The notes beneath the pieces are model-generated. The model saw only the letters and a program-made list of their open reading frames with translations. It was not told the origin of the DNA and searched no databases. From assembly GCF_003755175.1 (NCBI RefSeq), contig NZ_RKHX01000001.1, positions 868,001-932,000 of the forward strand: DNA of 64,000 bases, in the 5' to 3' direction. Source of the stretch: Cellulomonas sp. PhB150 (GTDB taxonomy: Bacteria; Actinomycetota; Actinomycetes; Actinomycetales; Cellulomonadaceae). A program made the translations under genes and the position numbers. Every line of letters starts with the position of its first letter. Within the stretch, counting starts at the first letter, position 1. Positions 45,921 to 54,460 of this stretch are shown piece after piece.

Positions 45921-46796
45921 TCAGACGATCGGCGGCCGCCCGTGCGCGGTCATCCGGGCGACCGTGCGCCAGGACATGACGCGGACGTCACCCGGGTCCT
46001 CGGCGAACCCCTCGCGGAAGCCCGTGAACCAGACGCGCAGCGCCGCGCGGTCCGACCGGTCGCGCAGCACCTGCACGGCGGTCCACGTGCCCAGGTACAG
46101 CGGGCGAAGCACGACGGGCAGGTTGCGCCGCGCGAGCCAGACCCGGTTGCGGCCGTTGAGCCGCTGGCTCACGGCATGGCGCGAGGGGTCGGTCGCGGGA
46201 TGGTGCATCTCGACGTCGCCCATGTGCCAGACCTCGAAACCCTGGTCCCACACCCGCCACGCGAGCTCGATGCCCTCGTGCGCGTAGAAGAAGGCACCCG
46301 CCCAGCCACCGGCACCCTCGAAGGCGTCGCGGCGGACCGCGGTGACGCCCTCGGTGACGGAGAAGATCGGGCTGGACCGGCGAGGGTCACCCTTGCGCAG
46401 CCGGCGCACCCAGCGACCCGGCGACTCCGAGCCGTCGGTGGCGGTCAGCAGGGCCTGCGCCATCCCCAGCTTCGGGCGGCGGGCGAACCGCTCCGCCATG
46501 GTCCGCAGGGCGGTGGTGGACGGGATCACGGCGTCGTCGTCGAGGAAGAAGACGAGCTCGCCCGTCACGTGCGCGGCCCCGACGTTGCGGCCCTCGGGGA
46601 TGCCAAGGTTCTCCGGCAGCGCGAGCGCGCGCGCACCGTCCGGCAGCCCCGTGGGCTCCCAGCCGTTGCCGACGACGAGGACGTCGAGCTCGACGCCCTC
46701 CTGGGCGAGCGCGGAGTCGACCGCGATGGTCAGGTCCACGGGTCGGTTGCCCATGGACAGGACGACGACGCCGATGGACGGCAGGGCCCGGCTCAT
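45921..46796 (-). CDS. GT2 family glycosyltransferase
   Basis: A 291-residue GT-A enzyme: VVVLSMGNRP start, FFLDDDAV (nucleotide and metal site) and GGWAGAFFYAHEGIELAWRV. Its ATG overlaps the stop of the CDP-alcohol transferase gene (ATGA), which makes it the last member of a five-gene coupled operon. It resembles rhamnosyl- or other transferases acting on membrane-linked intermediates; the donor sugar is not visible from the sequence. No membrane helix is obvious, so it is probably peripheral. Confidence 0.87.
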   Translation of the reverse strand: MSRALPSIGVVVLSMGNRPVDLTIAVDSALAQEGVELDVLVVGNGWEPTGLPDGARALALPENLGIPEGRNVGAAHVTGELVFFLDDDAVIPSTTALRTMAERFARRPKLGMAQALLTATDGSESPGRWVRRLRKGDPRRSSPIFSVTEGVTAVRRDAFEGAGGWAGAFFYAHEGIELAWRVWDQGFEVWHMGDVEMHHPATDPSRHAVSQRLNGRNRVWLARRNLPVVLRPLYLGTWTAVQVLRDRSDRAALRVWFTGFREGFAEDPGDVRVMSWRTVARMTAHGRPPIV

Positions 46797-47599
46797 GCGC
46801 GCAGCCGCGAGGACGTGAGGATCGCCAGCACGTGGCCGAGCCCCGTGACGACGACCGCGACGATGAGGCCGATCAGGGTCCAGCGCGTGACGTCGTCGCC
46901 CCCGACGAACGCGTCGACGATCGCCGCGAGCGCGATGACCGTCGCGAGCTCGACCGCGTGGAACAGCCGGTGGAACGGCACGAACCGCGCCGCCCGACGC
47001 AGGCGCGCCACTCCCCCGACTCGCGGCGCCGCCACCTCGGCCGCGTCCTTGGCGGGCGGCAGGCCGCCCTGCGCGCGGGAGGAGACGACGAGGTCGTTGA
47101 CGACCTTGTTGAGCAGCAGCAGCGTCGCGAACAGCCCGCCCCACGTGGTCCACACGAGGTTGTCGCCGATCTCGCCGAACCCGCCAGCGGCGCGCACGCC
47201 GAGGGCCAGGGCGATGAGCGCCTCGGTCGTGTAGTGCGCGAGCTTGTCGATGAAGATGCCCACCGGTCCGGTCGTCTGCCGCCAGCGGGCGACCTCGCCG
47301 TCGGAGGAGTCGACGACCATCTGCAGGTGGCAGAGCACCACGGCGAGCACCGCGAGCGGCCAGCCGGGCACGGCGACGGCCACCGCGGCCAGCCAGCCGA
47401 TCGCGAGCATCACCCAGGTGACGGCGTTCGCGGACATCCCGAGGCGCAGGGCGACCAGCGTCAGGTAGGGCGAGATGCGCCGGCCGTAGACGTCGGCCGT
47501 CCAGTGCTCGGCGTTGCGCCGCTTGCGGATCGCGTCCGGCTGCCCGACGCGGCGGATGTCCGCCACGGTGGGCCGGGAGTTCGTGGTGTCGTGAGTCAT
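46793..47599 (-). CDS. CDP-alcohol phosphatidyltransferase family protein
   Basis: A 268-residue membrane enzyme with about six helices. The CDP-alcohol signature is present as DSSDGEVAR, eight residues, GIFIDKLAH: the normal form DxxDGxxAR-x8-GxxxDxxxD has the last Asp (catalytic base) replaced by His. Members join a CDP-activated alcohol to another alcohol in the membrane (phosphatidylglycerophosphate, inositol phosphate or archaetidyl lipids). In this operon it lies between two polyol-phosphate polymerase-like genes and next to a nucleotidyltransferase, so it may make a linker lipid or a phospho-polyol. ATGA overlaps at both ends. Confidence 0.88.
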   Translation of the reverse strand: MTHDTTNSRPTVADIRRVGQPDAIRKRRNAEHWTADVYGRRISPYLTLVALRLGMSANAVTWVMLAIGWLAAVAVAVPGWPLAVLAVVLCHLQMVVDSSDGEVARWRQTTGPVGIFIDKLAHYTTEALIALALGVRAAGGFGEIGDNLVWTTWGGLFATLLLLNKVVNDLVVSSRAQGGLPPAKDAAEVAAPRVGGVARLRRAARFVPFHRLFHAVELATVIALAAIVDAFVGGDDVTRWTLIGLIVAVVVTGLGHVLAILTSSRLRA

Positions 47600-48822
47600 G
47601 CCCGTCCTCGTTCGGTGCGCAGGTCGTCGCGCTCGCGCACGACGCGGTCGCACTCGGCGACGAACCGCGCGGTGGCACCACCGACGGTGCCGAAGTAGTA
47701 CTCGACGAGCGCGGCGCGCTCGTCCGCCGTCGGGTCCAGCTCGACCTCGCGCGCGACGAGCTCGGCCACCTTCCCCACGTCCTGCGCCGCCAGGCGCGGC
47801 ACGGTCGCGAGCAGCCGGGTCGCCGCGACGTCGGCGGTGCCCGGGGGCATGGTCACCACGAGCGGCCGGCCCGTGGCCAGCCAGTCGAAGGCGATCGCCG
47901 AGACGTCGGTCACCATGACGTCCGCACCGCCGAAGGTCTGGTGGGGATCGCGGTGGGAGTCGACCCGGTTGCCGGCCCCGGCGGTGGCGACGGCGGCGCG
48001 GATCGACGCGTCGGCGGACGCGTACCGGGCGTCGGTCACGCCGGTGCGTGGGTGCGGCCGGTAGACGACCCTGAACCGTGGGTCACCGACCAGCGCCTCG
48101 ACCAGGGCCACGCCGTGGCTGAGCACCGAGGAGTAGGCGCTGGCGGCGTCGCTGCCCTCCCACGTCGGCGCGTAGAGCACGACGATCGGGTCGAGCGTCC
48201 CGCGCACCCGCGGGCCGGTCGCCAGCGAGTCGAGCTGCGGGCGCCCGACCGGCACGGCGTGCGCCCGCGCGTCGAACCGCATGAGCTGGTCGGCAAACCT
48301 GTCGACCGCACCCTGCCCGGCCACGAACGCGTAGTCGTAGGCCTTGATGACGTTCGACGCCGCGACCCTCTTGTCGCTCTCCCCGTGCGAGAGGAAGACG
48401 TGCAGGACGCTCGGGGTCCGCAGCGCCCCGAGGTTGCCGTTGTCGTGAGCGACGTAGCAGAACAGGGCCGCGTCCGACCGTTCGGCCATCGCGTCCAGCG
48501 TCGCGGCGCGTCCCACGGTCACCACGGGCAGCGTCTGCTCGGAGGCGACCGCGCGCGCGGCCCGGGAGTCCGCGCAGACGATCAGCACGCCGTGCACCGC
48601 ATCGAGCGCGAGCAGCGCGGCGTACCACTGCCGCAGCTGGTAGAGGTTCTGCCGCGTGCCCCCGAAGTAGACGAAGACGCGCTGGTCGACGGTGCGCCGC
48701 AGCAGTGCCGCGTCGTCGCCGAGACCGTCGGGCGTGCCGGCGGGCAGCAGACCGAGACGGCGTACGGCTCGCCCGCCCCAGCCGCGTACCCGTCGGCGCA
48801 CGCGCACCTTGTCGACACCCAT
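47596..48822 (-). CDS. CDP-glycerol/polyol glycerophosphotransferase family protein
   Basis: A 408-residue TagF-like protein: HGESDK, LYAPTWEG, VYRPHPRTG and TDVSAIAFDWLATGRPLVV. Its N-terminus is nearly the same as that of the 36724-37980 paralogue. It overlaps the CDP-alcohol transferase gene (ATGA) and lies 4 nt after the nucleotidyltransferase. Together with the 49513-50799 gene, two such proteins act in one operon, perhaps as primase and polymerase, as TagB and TagF do in Bacillus. This division is an inference. Confidence 0.83.
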   Translation of the reverse strand: MGVDKVRVRRRVRGWGGRAVRRLGLLPAGTPDGLGDDAALLRRTVDQRVFVYFGGTRQNLYQLRQWYAALLALDAVHGVLIVCADSRAARAVASEQTLPVVTVGRAATLDAMAERSDAALFCYVAHDNGNLGALRTPSVLHVFLSHGESDKRVAASNVIKAYDYAFVAGQGAVDRFADQLMRFDARAHAVPVGRPQLDSLATGPRVRGTLDPIVVLYAPTWEGSDAASAYSSVLSHGVALVEALVGDPRFRVVYRPHPRTGVTDARYASADASIRAAVATAGAGNRVDSHRDPHQTFGGADVMVTDVSAIAFDWLATGRPLVVTMPPGTADVAATRLLATVPRLAAQDVGKVAELVAREVELDPTADERAALVEYYFGTVGGATARFVAECDRVVRERDDLRTERGRA

Positions 48823-48826
48823 GCGC

Positions 48827-49516
48827 TCAGACGTACTCGTTGGCGCGCGCGAGGTCCTCGGCGAAGTCCACCTCGACGGCCCACAGGTCGGAGATGTCGA
48901 CGGGCACGAACTTGATGCCGTCCTGCTGGATCGCGAGCTCGATGCCCCGCTCGAAGTAGTCCTGCTCGCCGACCTCGTCGAGCCGCGCGATGAGCGCGGC
49001 CTTGTCCGGCGCCGCGACGTAGTTGATGCCGACGGCCTCGCCGAGCGCGTCGGCGACCTGCTTCGAGAGCTCGTCGATGAACCCGTCCGCGTCGACCGTG
49101 TACTTGACCTCCTCCTCGGCCACCGCGGCGGTGTTGACCGCGACGAGGGACCGCTCCTGGGCGAGGTAGGGCTTGAGGCGGTCCAGGATGGCGGGGTCGA
49201 ACACGACGTCCCCGTTGAGCCACAGCACCCCGCCGTCGCCGGACGCGCGCAGCGCGCGCAGCAGGCTCTTGGACGTGTTGGTGCGGTCGAACTCCTCGTT
49301 GTAGACGAAGAGCGAGCGGGGGTGCGCCTCGAGGATCATGTCGAGCTTGAAGCCGACGACCGTGTAGAGCTGGACGTCCTCGAACGCGGCCCGGATCTTG
49401 GCGACCTGCTGGTCCATGATCGTGGTGCCGTCCCGCAGCGGGGTCAGCGGCTTCGGGAACGGGCGGCCCAGCCTCGTACCCATGCCCGCAGCGAGGATCG
49501 CCACCTGCGTCGTCAT
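48827..49516 (-). CDS. sugar/alcohol phosphate nucleotidyltransferase (NTP transferase family)
   Basis: A 229-residue nucleotidyltransferase with AAGMGTRLGRPFPKPLTPL at the N-terminus, VLWLNGDVVFDP in the middle and WAVEVDFAEDLARANEY at the end, as in LicC-type phosphocholine cytidylyltransferases and archaeal inositol-1-phosphate cytidylyltransferases. With the CDP-alcohol phosphatidyltransferase two genes further on, it may supply that enzyme with its CDP-alcohol, as the fused IPCT-DIPPS enzymes do. The substrate alcohol is not known. ATGA overlap with the upstream polymerase-like gene. Confidence 0.85.
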   Translation of the reverse strand: MTTQVAILAAGMGTRLGRPFPKPLTPLRDGTTIMDQQVAKIRAAFEDVQLYTVVGFKLDMILEAHPRSLFVYNEEFDRTNTSKSLLRALRASGDGGVLWLNGDVVFDPAILDRLKPYLAQERSLVAVNTAAVAEEEVKYTVDADGFIDELSKQVADALGEAVGINYVAAPDKAALIARLDEVGEQDYFERGIELAIQQDGIKFVPVDISDLWAVEVDFAEDLARANEYV

Positions 49517-50799
49517 TGAGAAGTCACTCCCCGGTCGTCACCCGTCCACCCGGCGTTCGGTGCCCTGCGATCGTAGTCGTCCACGCCCTCGGCCCGGGCC
49601 AGCAGCGCCTGCGCCCGCTCACGCACGACCTGGTCGGCTGCGGCCAGGAACCGCGCCATCGCGGCACCCGGCGTCGTGTCGCCGAAGTAGTCCTCGACGA
49701 TCTGCGCGCGGCCCGCGCTCTCGCCGGCCAGCTCCTTCTCGATCCGGGTGACCACGTGCGGCGCGTCCGCTGCGTCGAGCGTCTCGATGCGGTCGGCCAG
49801 CGAGCCGGGCGCGATCACGGCCTCGGGCGAGGCCGGCTGCGCGAGCAGCAGCGGCCGCCCGGACGCGAGCCAGTCGAACGCGACCGCGGAGACGTCGGTG
49901 ACGCACACGTCGGCCGCACGGACGTGCCACCCGAAGTCGGTGTCCCGGTCCACCACGTGCCCCGCCGACGGGTCGTGGCGGTTCGCCTGCTCGAGGAGCG
50001 CGCCGAGCGCCCGGTCGGCCCGCGCGAAGGCGGGGTCGAAGGCCCCGGTGCGGGGGTGCGGGCGGTACACGACCCGGAACCGCCCGTCGTCGACGAGCGC
50101 CGCGAGCATCGCGGCCCCGTGGCTGACCAGGGACGAGTACGCCATCGACGGTCGGTCGCCCTCCCACGTCGGCGCGTACAGCACCACCGTCCGACCGTCG
50201 TCGGGCAGGGCCGGCCCGGCGTGCTCCACGTCGACCTGCGGTCGACCGACGGGGACCAGACGGTCCGCCGGCAGGTCGAAGACGTTCGCGCCGATCCGCC
50301 GGACGGCCGCGGGGCCGGCGACGAACACCCGGTCGTAGGCCTTGAGCTGGTTGGAGGCCATGTACGCCTTGTCCGACTCCCCGTGCGAGAGGAACACGTG
50401 CGCCTGGTCCGCGAACCGCATGACCGCGAAGTTGCGACGGTTCTGGTTCACGTAGAAGAAGGTGGCCACCTGCTGCGTGGCGAGCCAGCGCTCGAGCCCG
50501 GCGATCGTCGAGATGGGCAGCACGGGGAACGGGCTCTCGTCGAACAGGGCGAGCGTCGCATCGGGCGACCGGGTCACGACGACGACCGGGTGCTGCTCCG
50601 CCAGGCGCCGCAGGGGCTCCAACCACTGCCGGACCTGGTACAGGTTCACGGCGCTGTCGGCGAAGTAGAGCACGACGCGCGCGTGGCCCTCGGGCACCCG
50701 GGGCCGCCTCGCGGCTGCGCGCACCATCTGCCGGTACGCCCCGCGTCGACGGATGACCCGGCGCACCTTGGCCAGGTCGGACGTCACCTTCACGATCAA
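49513..50799 (-). CDS. CDP-glycerol/polyol glycerophosphotransferase family protein
   Basis: A 428-residue TagF-like protein: HGESDKAY, LYAPTWEGD, VYRPHPRTG and TDVSAVAFDWLASGRPLLL. It is the first gene of the five-gene operon and starts at TTG with an AAGGAG site 7 nt upstream; a GTG two codons later is an alternative. It is closest to the 47596-48822 and 36724-37980 proteins in its motifs but has a different, basic N-terminus, rich in Arg, which may bind the membrane. Confidence 0.83.
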   Translation of the reverse strand: MIVKVTSDLAKVRRVIRRRGAYRQMVRAAARRPRVPEGHARVVLYFADSAVNLYQVRQWLEPLRRLAEQHPVVVVTRSPDATLALFDESPFPVLPISTIAGLERWLATQQVATFFYVNQNRRNFAVMRFADQAHVFLSHGESDKAYMASNQLKAYDRVFVAGPAAVRRIGANVFDLPADRLVPVGRPQVDVEHAGPALPDDGRTVVLYAPTWEGDRPSMAYSSLVSHGAAMLAALVDDGRFRVVYRPHPRTGAFDPAFARADRALGALLEQANRHDPSAGHVVDRDTDFGWHVRAADVCVTDVSAVAFDWLASGRPLLLAQPASPEAVIAPGSLADRIETLDAADAPHVVTRIEKELAGESAGRAQIVEDYFGDTTPGAAMARFLAAADQVVRERAQALLARAEGVDDYDRRAPNAGWTGDDRGVTSQ

Positions 50800-50806
50800 C
50801 TATCGG

Positions 50807-50812
50807 CTCCTT
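50807..50812 (-). promoter_or_regulatory. ribosome-binding site deciding a TTG start
   Basis: AAGGAG on the minus strand, 7 nt before the TTG at 50799. The spacing is optimal for TTG and long for the GTG two codons later, so the TTG is the probable start of the polymerase-like gene heading the operon. Confidence 0.55.
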
Positions 50813-50926
50813 GAGGGCGACGTGGGCGGAAGCGCACCAGGCTAGCCGTCCGGCGAGCGGGCTGCCGGAGCGGTCCCGTCCCGCCGCGGCGCGAGCCGGG
50901 CGACCCCGAGGAGCCGGGCACGGCAC

Positions 50927-52126
50927 TCACCAGTCGGGCTCCGCGTAGAACAGGATCTTGGAGGCCGGCCGCGTGTGGACGTACACGCCGCGCTTGTCCG
51001 TGAAGCGAGACCCCGACGACGCGTTGCCCTCGAGCACCGTGACGGTCCCGCCGGAGCGGCTGATCAGCACGCCGACGTGCGACGCCTTCTTCGGCGACGC
51101 GTTGCGGAAGTCGAAGAACACGAGCGTTCCCGCGTGCGGCTTGTGGGTCTTCGACCGAGGGCTGAACGTCGTCAGCCGGTTCTTCACGGCCGCGACGAAG
51201 CCGGGGAACGTCGTGCGCGCCGGGACCGCCCCGGGGTTGCCCGCCGCGGCCGCGACCCAGGCCTGGAACGTGCCGCACCAGGCCTCCTTCGCGCCGATCC
51301 AGGTGTTGTACTTCGAGCCGCGCCACGACGGCTCCTTGTAGCCGACCTGCGACCGCGCCGTGGCGAGGTACTCGGCCCGGCGCGACGAGCCGGCCTGGTA
51401 GAAGGCCTTGGACTTGGTGGCGTTCTGGTAGGCCGCGACCTTGCTGAACTGCTGCACGCACCCCGACTCGAGCACGACGCACCGGGCGTCCCGGCGGGGG
51501 ACGCCGAACGTGCCGGTCGGCCCGCCGGTCGCCGCGTACCGGGTGCGGATCTTGCCGGGGACGAACCAGGTCCGCTTGGTCCCCGCGCGCACCACCTCGA
51601 CGAGGGTGCCCTTGGCGTAGGCGCGGTAGCGGACGGACGTCACCGTCGTGTCGCCCACCTTGGCGACCTTGCCCGACGACAGCCGCTTGAGGGACGACGT
51701 CGCCGCACCCAGCCGTGAGCCGAGCAGCTGCGCCCGGTTCTCCAGGGTCTGCCCGGCGCTCGTGCGCTTCACGGGCAGGTCCTTGCCGCGGACGGCACCC
51801 GTCCCGGACGTCCGCACGTAGTAGCGCGCGGACGCGTCGGGTGCCGCCGGGATCGAGAAGCCGCCCGTCGCGCTCGTCCGCGCCGACGTGACGAGCACCT
51901 TGCGCCCGGAGGTGGGGATCTTGACCAGCTGCACGGTCGTCCGCGGCACGGCCTTGCCGTTCTTCTTGACATGACCCGTGAACCACAGGCCCTCGCCGAT
52001 GCGGAACGTCGAGGCACTCACCTTCGAGGTGATGACCACGGTCGCCGCGGCGGCCGGCATCGCGCCGACGAGTCCCGTGACCGCGAGCGCGAGCACGCAC
52101 CCGGCGGCGGTGACGAGGCGCCGCAT
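50927..52126 (-). CDS. secreted CHAP-like protein with LGFP-type motif (copy 2 of tandem pair)
   Basis: A 399-residue secreted protein. A signal peptide (AMPAAAA, residue 28) is followed by an Ig-like region (about 30-125), a segment with GGPTGTFGVP (201-210) that resembles the LGFP repeat of wall-binding proteins, and a C-terminal CHAP-like domain with WCGTFQAW (C284), KASHVGVL (H350) and EGNAS. The layout suggests an amidase or endopeptidase acting on peptidoglycan. It starts one base inside the stop of its paralogue (TGATG), so the two are translated together. About 40% similar to it by eye. Confidence 0.82.
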   Translation of the reverse strand: MRRLVTAAGCVLALAVTGLVGAMPAAAATVVITSKVSASTFRIGEGLWFTGHVKKNGKAVPRTTVQLVKIPTSGRKVLVTSARTSATGGFSIPAAPDASARYYVRTSGTGAVRGKDLPVKRTSAGQTLENRAQLLGSRLGAATSSLKRLSSGKVAKVGDTTVTSVRYRAYAKGTLVEVVRAGTKRTWFVPGKIRTRYAATGGPTGTFGVPRRDARCVVLESGCVQQFSKVAAYQNATKSKAFYQAGSSRRAEYLATARSQVGYKEPSWRGSKYNTWIGAKEAWCGTFQAWVAAAAGNPGAVPARTTFPGFVAAVKNRLTTFSPRSKTHKPHAGTLVFFDFRNASPKKASHVGVLISRSGGTVTVLEGNASSGSRFTDKRGVYVHTRPASKILFYAEPDW

Positions 52127-53286
52127 CAGTACCTCGGGTAGGCGTAGTAGAGGGGCATAGAGCGCGGACGCTCCTTCTGGTACACCCCGCGACCGTCGCT
52201 GGCGCCGGGGGTGCTCGTGTTGCCCTCGATCGTCACGATGGTCTTCGAGCGGACCTCGACCACGAGGCCGACGTGGGTCGCGGCGGTCTTGCCGTCGAGG
52301 ATCGTGTCGTAGAACACGAGCGCGCCGACGCGCGGCGTGCTCCCGAGCTTCTCGTTCTTACGCACGTCGGCGAGGAAGCTCGCCCACCGGGCGTGCTGCG
52401 GGATGACCCAGGTGTTCCCGGAGGCCGCCGCCGCCCAGGACTGGAAGACCGAGCACCAGGCGCCCGTGCGCCCGGCCCACTTGTTGTACTTCGAGTTGTT
52501 GTAGGACGTCTGCTGGTACCCGACCTGCGACTTCGCCGCGGCGATGATCTCGACCTTCCGGCCGGTACCGCGCACGACCACGGCCGCCTTGTTCTTGTTG
52601 TCGTAGATCGCGCCACCGGTGAACCGCTGCACGCAGCCGCTCTCGAGCAGGCCGCACTTCGGGTCGGCCAGGGGAACGCCCAGCCACCCGGTGGGGCCGC
52701 CCCGCTTCCGGTACGCCGTGAGGATGTCGCCGTAGACGAGCCAGCTCCGCTGGGTGCCCGAGGCCTTCGTCACCTGGACGAGCATGCCCTTCGTGAACGA
52801 GCGGTAGCGGACCGACTTCGTGCCCTTCACCGTCGCCGACGCCGTGGAGCCCTTCGCCGTGCCCAGCCGGGACCCGAGGATGTCGGCACGCTGCCACAGC
52901 CCGCGCTTCCCGCCCGTGATCTCGATGGACCGCCGGGCGCTGGCCACGCCCGCCGCCTTGGCGAGCACGCGGTAGGTGTGCTCGGCGGCGGGTCGCTGCC
53001 GGATGGAGAACGTGCCCTTCGACGACGTCGTCGACGTCGCGACCGTGGTCCACGTCGAGCCGCTGCGGCGCTGCAGGGCCAGGCTCCGGCCCGTGGCGGC
53101 CTTCCCGCCCGCGGTGACCTTCCCGGAGAACCAGACCATCTCGCCGCGGCGGACCTGCTGGCTGCTCACGGACATCGTGACCACCGTCCGGCCTGCCGCC
53201 CCGGCGGGCGGTGCGAGCACCGTCAGCCCCGAGGCCACCAGGATCGCGACGATCGTCATGACGCTCCACCGCTGCTTCGTCACCAT
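52126..53286 (-). CDS. secreted CHAP-like protein with LGFP-type motif (copy 1 of tandem pair)
   Basis: A 386-residue protein with the same domain order as the next gene: signal peptide (PPAGAAG, about residue 31), Ig-like region (32-122), LGFP-like GGPTGWLGVP (196-205), and a CHAP-like domain with WCSVFQSW (C278), ATHVGLVV (H338) and EGNTS. The catalytic Cys and His are both present, so it is probably active. The ATG follows a GTG by one codon; either may be used. It is the first gene of the pair. Its promoter should lie in the 126 nt shared with the divergent acyltransferase gene. Confidence 0.82.
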   Translation of the reverse strand: MVTKQRWSVMTIVAILVASGLTVLAPPAGAAGRTVVTMSVSSQQVRRGEMVWFSGKVTAGGKAATGRSLALQRRSGSTWTTVATSTTSSKGTFSIRQRPAAEHTYRVLAKAAGVASARRSIEITGGKRGLWQRADILGSRLGTAKGSTASATVKGTKSVRYRSFTKGMLVQVTKASGTQRSWLVYGDILTAYRKRGGPTGWLGVPLADPKCGLLESGCVQRFTGGAIYDNKNKAAVVVRGTGRKVEIIAAAKSQVGYQQTSYNNSKYNKWAGRTGAWCSVFQSWAAAASGNTWVIPQHARWASFLADVRKNEKLGSTPRVGALVFYDTILDGKTAATHVGLVVEVRSKTIVTIEGNTSTPGASDGRGVYQKERPRSMPLYYAYPRY

Positions 53287-53400
53287 CGGAACACCCTGAA
53301 CGACGTGAGGACGGACGGCAACCCCTCGGGCCCGTCGAGACGACCGCGCGCACCCCACCGGTCGTCGGCGCCGAGGCTGGCGCAGCCGAGCCGCACCGCC

Positions 53401-53406
53401 TAGATT
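53401..53406 (+). promoter_or_regulatory. -10 box of a predicted leaderless transcript (acyltransferase)
   Basis: TAGATT fits TANNNT and ends exactly 6 nt before the GTG start at 53413. No ribosome site is present, as in the two other cases noted at 17821 and 23933. Confidence 0.5.
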
Positions 53407-53412
53407 CCGGCC

Positions 53413-54453
53413 GTGAGCAGCAACGAGGTGACCGTCGTCCGCGAGCGGGACCCGTACTGGGACAACGCCAAGGCCATCCTGGTCACGCTCGTCGTCGTCG
53501 GGCACGCGATCCAGCCCGCGGCCGCGCACGAGCAGGTCGGGGCCGACGTCCTCTACCGCTGGATCTACCTCTTCCACATGCCGGCGTTCGTGCTCGTCGG
53601 CGGCTACCTGTCCGCGAGCCTGACCCGGCGCCGTGCGGGCCTGCTGGCGGTCGGCCTCGTCGTCCCGTACCTGATCTTCCAGGTCGCCCAGGCGGTGGAG
53701 CGGGCGGTGATCGACGGCGAGCAGCCCGACCTGACGCGGCTGCTCGTCCCCCGCTGGACGCTCTGGTTCCTCGTCGCCATGGTGCTGTGGCGCCTCTCGG
53801 CGCCGCTGTGGCTGGCGCTGCGACCCACGGTGGCCGTGGTGGGTGCGGTCGCGCTCGCGGTCGTGGCCGGGCTCGGCAGCGGTGTGGGCCACGCCCTCGC
53901 GCTCGACGACACGCTGGGCTACCTGCCGTTCTTCGTCGGTGGGCTTCTCCTGCGCGAGCGCGGCTGGCGTCCGCCGGCCACCACGAGCGCGCGCTGGCTC
54001 GCGGCAGGAGCGCTCGTGCTGGCCCCCGTCGTCATCGCCCTGACCCGCGACTCGTACTCGCGGTCGGTCCACCAGCTCGGTTTCGCAGCGACGGCGACCG
54101 ACGACGGCAACCTGTCGGCGTCGGCGCTCCGCCTGCTGCTCCTGGGCGCCGGCGCCGTCCTCACGCTGGCCGTGCTCGTGCTCGTGCCGCGCGGCGGGCA
54201 CGCCTGGACGTCGGTGGGGCGCTGGTCGCTGTACGTCTACCTGCTGCACGCCCTCGTGCTGATCCCGTTCCGCGAGGGCGAGCGGCTGGGCCAGGTCGGG
54301 GCGCTCGGCGTGGTCGTCGTCGTCGTGCTCTCGGTAGCCCTGACCCTGGTGCTGGCCAGCCGCCCGGCCCGGGTCCTCACCTGGTGGGCGGTCGAGCCCA
54401 CGTGGACCGGCCGGCTCCTCGTCCGGCCGTCCGAGGGCCCCGAACCCCGGTAG
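53413..54453 (+). CDS. acyltransferase family membrane protein (fucose-4-O-acetylase-like)
   Basis: A 346-residue protein with about ten membrane helices. The N-terminus YWDNAKAILVTLVVVGHAIQP with the catalytic His in VVVGH identifies the acyltransferase-3 family, closest to the YfiQ/fucose-4-O-acetylase branch. It would O-acetylate a surface sugar or polymer. The GTG start is probably leaderless. Divergent from the CHAP-like pair and convergent with the OafA-like gene, 7 nt apart. Confidence 0.85.
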   Translation: MSSNEVTVVRERDPYWDNAKAILVTLVVVGHAIQPAAAHEQVGADVLYRWIYLFHMPAFVLVGGYLSASLTRRRAGLLAVGLVVPYLIFQVAQAVERAVIDGEQPDLTRLLVPRWTLWFLVAMVLWRLSAPLWLALRPTVAVVGAVALAVVAGLGSGVGHALALDDTLGYLPFFVGGLLLRERGWRPPATTSARWLAAGALVLAPVVIALTRDSYSRSVHQLGFAATATDDGNLSASALRLLLLGAGAVLTLAVLVLVPRGGHAWTSVGRWSLYVYLLHALVLIPFREGERLGQVGALGVVVVVVLSVALTLVLASRPARVLTWWAVEPTWTGRLLVRPSEGPEPR

Positions 54454-54460
54454 CCCGTCG

